This document shows positions 60,824 to 64,000 of a DNA stretch of 64,000 nucleotides, one piece after another. The stretch covers positions 71,253,249 through 71,317,248 of the forward strand of contig OZ038423.1 in NCBI GenBank assembly GCA_964036155.1, given 5' to 3'. Numbering within the stretch: position 1 is the first letter of the stretch; every line of letters starts with the position of its first letter. This stretch comes from Diploscapter coronatus (taxonomy: Eukaryota > Nematoda > Chromadorea > Rhabditida > Rhabditidae). Under the pieces are notes generated by a model that made no database searches, was not told where the DNA came from, and saw only the letters and a list, made by a program, of their open reading frames with translations. Position numbers and translations under genes: made by a program.

Positions 60824-63005
60824 ATGTCGGGTAGTCTGCTCGAGCGATGGTGGCTGAGGGCCGTGGTAGCCATTGGACTATTCTTCCTCTGTCAGGTACC
60901 ATTTTGATACCATTTTTACTACCATTTACCAAAAAATATTTACCATTTCAGATGGCCCTGATGATGTCCAAAGTGCAGAATTTGGACGATGAAAAAATCA
61001 CTTTGCAGGCTGAGGTAAAAAAACCATAAATCAATAAAAGTAAATTTTTTCAGGTCGCCTCATTATCTCGTCGTTGCGATGAACTGCGTATGGAGATTTT
61101 GACGAAGGAAAGAGATGTCGTGAGGATGCAGGCGAGAGCTGAACAACTCGAACTGAGGTATACTGTAACTACGTTATTATGGGTTAAGACGCTGTTTATA
61201 CAATTTTTAGAAGTTTTAAAATGCAATTTTGTTCAATGACGTTGTTTAAAATTATTTTAATTAGTGTCCGCGACAAGCTGAGTCTGTCTTCAAACGTTCG
61301 GAGGAACGCCCCGGTGATTTATTTCGTGACGCCAACCGCGTTTCGACCTGCTCAAGTAAGATTTTAAAATTTACTTATTTAAAATTAAAATCTAAAAATC
61401 AAATTTAAAGAATTGATTTTTCAGAAAGCCGATTTAACCCGATTATCCTATACTCTCTCGCACGTCCCCAATTTGCATTGGATCGTCGTCGAAGATTCGG
61501 AGGAGATTTCGAACAGCGTTGAGGAGATTTTACGAAGGTAAAATTCATTTATTTATATTTTTGGAGAAAACAATTTAAAATATAATTTTTCCTACCATCT
61601 CTGAAAGACAATTTTACTGATTTAAAGAAAATGTTTCGACCCGTTATTTTTGAAAAAAAAGATAATTTTTCCAGAGCAAAAGTGAAATACACCCATCTGA
61701 ACACGCTGACCAACCCGCAGATGAAGATGAAGTTCTCCGATCCGAACTGGTACCTGCCGAGGGGAGTCGAACAAAGAAACGCCGCTCTCGAGTGGATACG
61801 GTAGTTATTTACTCTATTTCTTCATCAGATTTCTGAAAAATCGCACCCACGGGTCAATTTTTTCCGAGTTTGAAAAGTCAGCTCTTCATTTTGACTTGAA
61901 TTATACCGAAAATGTCTAAAAATCAAACCTTTGTCTCGAAATTAATATTTTTCGTAGAAATTTTCTTAGATCGCTTTCTATTTGAAAAATATCGTTCTGT
62001 CCTGAATTTATGAATTTTTCATTTAAATCGACCCTGAATTATTTTTCAATAAGCAATTTTTTAGCCGTCAACTTTCGGGCGCCTCTTCTGGAGTGGTGTA
62101 TTTCGGTGACGACGACAACACGTACGACTTGAGACTCTTCGAGGAGATCAGAAATGTGAAGACCGCAGGCATTTGGCCGGTCGGCATCGTTGGGGGGTTG
62201 TTCGTGGAAACGCCGAGTTTGGATTCGGAAGGTTATTTTTAGTTTAATGTTTTAAATTAAATTTGATAGTTTGATAGAGAAAAATTCATAAGATCTTTAA
62301 AAAACATTTTTTAATATTGGACTTTAAAGGTCTCCTTTATTTGTCAGCGAATGGGAGTAAGAAATGAAGAGAAACAGGAAAAAGAGCCGTTGACAAACAC
62401 AGGACGCCGACTTTAATTAAATAATCATTAAATTTGAAGGTGAACTAGTGATTATAGAGGGAAAATAGAGATTAAAAATGGCGTTTCTATTTTTCAGGAA
62501 AAGTCCAAAAATTCAATGCGATCTGGAAGACAGAGCGTCCGTTTCCCATCGACATGGCTGCATTTGCATTGCATATCTCTTTGATTTTGAAGAACCCCAA
62601 GACTGCTTTCACCTACAATGTCGCGAGGGGGTATCAGGTATTTTTTCCTAATTTCAAAATTTGTATGATTTATCCTCAATAGTCTTGAAGATTCTGAAAA
62701 GTTGTATCATTTTAAAGAAGAATCGGCTGAAAAAGAGGAATTTAATGAACTCCAAGAATGGTTTTTGAACAATATTTAAATAAAACTATTTTCAGGAATC
62801 CCACTTCCTCTCGTCTCTGAATCTGCTACCTTCCGACCTCCAACCACTCGCTCAAAACTGCACGAAAGTCTACGTTTGGCACACGAGGACGGAAAAGTCC
62901 GTGCTTTCGAAATCGAATCAGCAAAGACTGGCCGAGTACAAAAATGCGCAATTCACGAAACTAGAGACCGATGCCCTGGGACTGGATTTTGATGAAGAAT
63001 CATAA
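60824..63005 (+). CDS. sqv-8: Beta-1,3-glucuronyltransferase (GlcAT-I / SQV-8 type, GT43)
   Basis: Golgi type II enzyme that adds glucuronic acid to finish the tetrasaccharide linker of chondroitin and heparan-sulphate proteoglycans. The start at 60824 gives a signal anchor ([20 protein letters not shown]), then a coiled stem ([19 protein letters not shown]). The GT43 domain begins [20 protein letters not shown], then [10 protein letters not shown], the acceptor loop [15 protein letters not shown], the metal-binding DDD in [40 protein letters not shown], and the C-terminal [17 protein letters not shown], ending at 63005. The [12 protein letters not shown]...WHTRTEK ending is closer to GlcAT-I than to the GlcAT-P/S group. 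About 330 residues, full length. The paralogue assignment is probable, not certain. Confidence 0.94.
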
Positions 63006-63373
63006 TTTTTATTTTTCTTGAATACACATTTTCAGGAAAAGTGCACTTTTTAAATTTTGTTCAATACTTTTGTAAAATTCACCTATTTTTCTCGTGTTGA
63101 GGAAAAAGGCGAATTTTACAACCCTTTTTGCATTATTTTTTAGCGTAATTTTGCAATTTCTTTCCAATTACGAGTACTTGTGTGTCAGCGTTGCCAATAG
63201 TTTACTCAATTTTTACGGGTAGTTTGTAATTTTAACTAGGTGCTGTGAAAACACTCAGAATAAAGTATTTGATTTTTTTACATTGATTCTAATTCCGTGA
63301 TACGGTAGATACCGTAATTCAGTATCTTTTTCTATTATGATTTTTGAAAAATAAAAAGATAAGTTCCAGAAAG
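63006..63373. other. Spacer between glucuronyltransferase and CCDC130 genes
   Basis: 368 bp between same-strand genes. AATAAA at about 63261 is a likely polyadenylation signal for the upstream gene. GTTCCAG eight bases before the next ATG is a candidate trans-splice acceptor, so an operon is possible. Confidence 0.4.
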
Positions 63374-64000
63374 ATGGGAGAGCGAAAGGGTCAGAATTTC
63401 TACTATCCCCCGGATTTCGACTACAAGAAACATGGCAACCTCAATCGGTACCACGGAACGCACGCTCTGCGAGAGAGGGCCGCCAAAATCAAGCAGGGAA
63501 TTCTTATCATCAGGTTGATTTGCTTATCGTACTGTCAAAGTATCATTTTATTCGTTCATTTAAAGGCTCTTGTCAAATTATCAGATTTTATTTTCAACCT
63601 TAAAAATCGGGTTAAGAAGATGAGTTGCCAATTTTATCATTGATAAAAAAATCCTTATCATTTTTATCAGCTACAACGTTTTCTTATCAGGTTCGAGATG
63701 CCGTTCAACATTTGGTGCCTCGGTTGCCGCAATCATGTCGGAATGGGGGTACGATACAATGCGGAAAAGAAAAAAGTATGCAAACTTTATTTACTTCTTT
63801 AAATTGAGTCCAATTTTTAGGTCGGCAACTACTATACTACCCCCATTTATGAGTTCCGTATGAAGTGCCATCTCTGTGATAATTATTTCGTGATTCGAAC
63901 CGATCCGAAGGTATGCTGCAACTTTTAATTAAAACAATTTGAGATTACTAGCTTCTTCAAAAACGAAAAATCTTGTAACTTTTCAGAATTTTGACTACGA
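63374..64000 (+). CDS. CCDC130/YJU2B-type spliceosome factor, 5' part
   Basis: Member of the CWC16/YJU2 family of zinc-binding step-specific splicing factors. The start at 63374 reads MGERKGQNFYYPPDFDYKKH, then NLNRYHGTHALRERAAKIKQ and GILIIRFEMPFNIWCLGCRN, then HVGMGVRYNAEKKKVGNYYT, TPIYEFRMKCHLCDNYFVIR and TDPK. The two CxxC pairs (CLGC and CHLC) form the zinc site. MGERKG with HGxLNRYHGTHALRER points to CCDC130 rather than YJU2/CCDC94. Four exons are seen and the gene runs off the window end in the FDYE part, so the C-terminal half is missing only because of the cut. Confidence 0.95.

Noticed and set aside
1..64000. CRISPR arrays, bacterial operons or phage genes
   Set aside because: No regularly spaced repeats; all supported genes have spliceosomal introns and metazoan families.

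Overview
The window looks like a gene-dense segment of a nematode nuclear genome. The reasons are: many introns of about 40-60 nt ending in TTTTCAG or TTTTAG; several start codons sitting at or just after such an AG (as expected for spliced-leader trans-splicing); a patched-related (PTR) protein; a secreted ShKT-domain protein; and an RFamide-like peptide precursor. All gene models were built by hand from splice sites, reading-frame phase and family resemblance. The species was not identified.

Lay-out. 1-578 (+): 3' end of an unrecognised membrane protein. 1890-3477 (-): GT10 alpha-1,3-fucosyltransferase. 3941-6148 (-): Rabin8/GRAB-type Rab GEF. 9806-11047 (-): PTPMT1-type mitochondrial phosphatase. 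11528-16530 (-): CstF-77. 16827-18032 (-): ribosomal protein L26. 20924-27245 (+): patched-related sterol-sensing-domain protein. 28344-29607 (-): secreted tandem ShKT protein. 30951-37495 (+): large, mostly disordered coiled-coil protein of unknown function. 38131-51346 (-): agrin. 40037-41495 (+): RFamide-like neuropeptide precursor nested in an agrin intron. 51996-56224 (-): PIG-G. 56815-58003 (+): unrecognised secreted protein. 58258-60456 (-): CstF-50. 60824-63005 (+): beta-1,3-glucuronyltransferase (GlcAT-I/SQV-8 type). 63374 to the edge (+): CCDC130/YJU2B splicing factor, cut by the window end.

Shared themes. Two of the three CstF polyadenylation subunits (CstF-77 and CstF-50) lie in this one window. 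The fucosyltransferase, PIG-G and glucuronyltransferase act in secretory-pathway glycosylation; GlcAT-I makes the linker on which heparan-sulphate proteoglycans such as agrin depend. RPL26, CstF-77 and PTPMT1 follow one another on one strand and could be an operon-like cluster.

Most unusual features: (1) a two-exon RFamide-like precursor hidden antisense in a 2-kb agrin intron; (2) an apparent AT-AC intron in the ShKT gene, at the same domain position and phase as a canonical intron in the first repeat, next to two 16-nt microexons; (3) an 80-nt imperfect hairpin inside that gene; (4) a probable one-base frameshift in the first Kazal domain of agrin, and two GC-AG introns there; (5) recurring intronic or dispersed motifs (TACCATTT, GATCTTCAYC, GGATATATGAAATCC) and several foldback elements.
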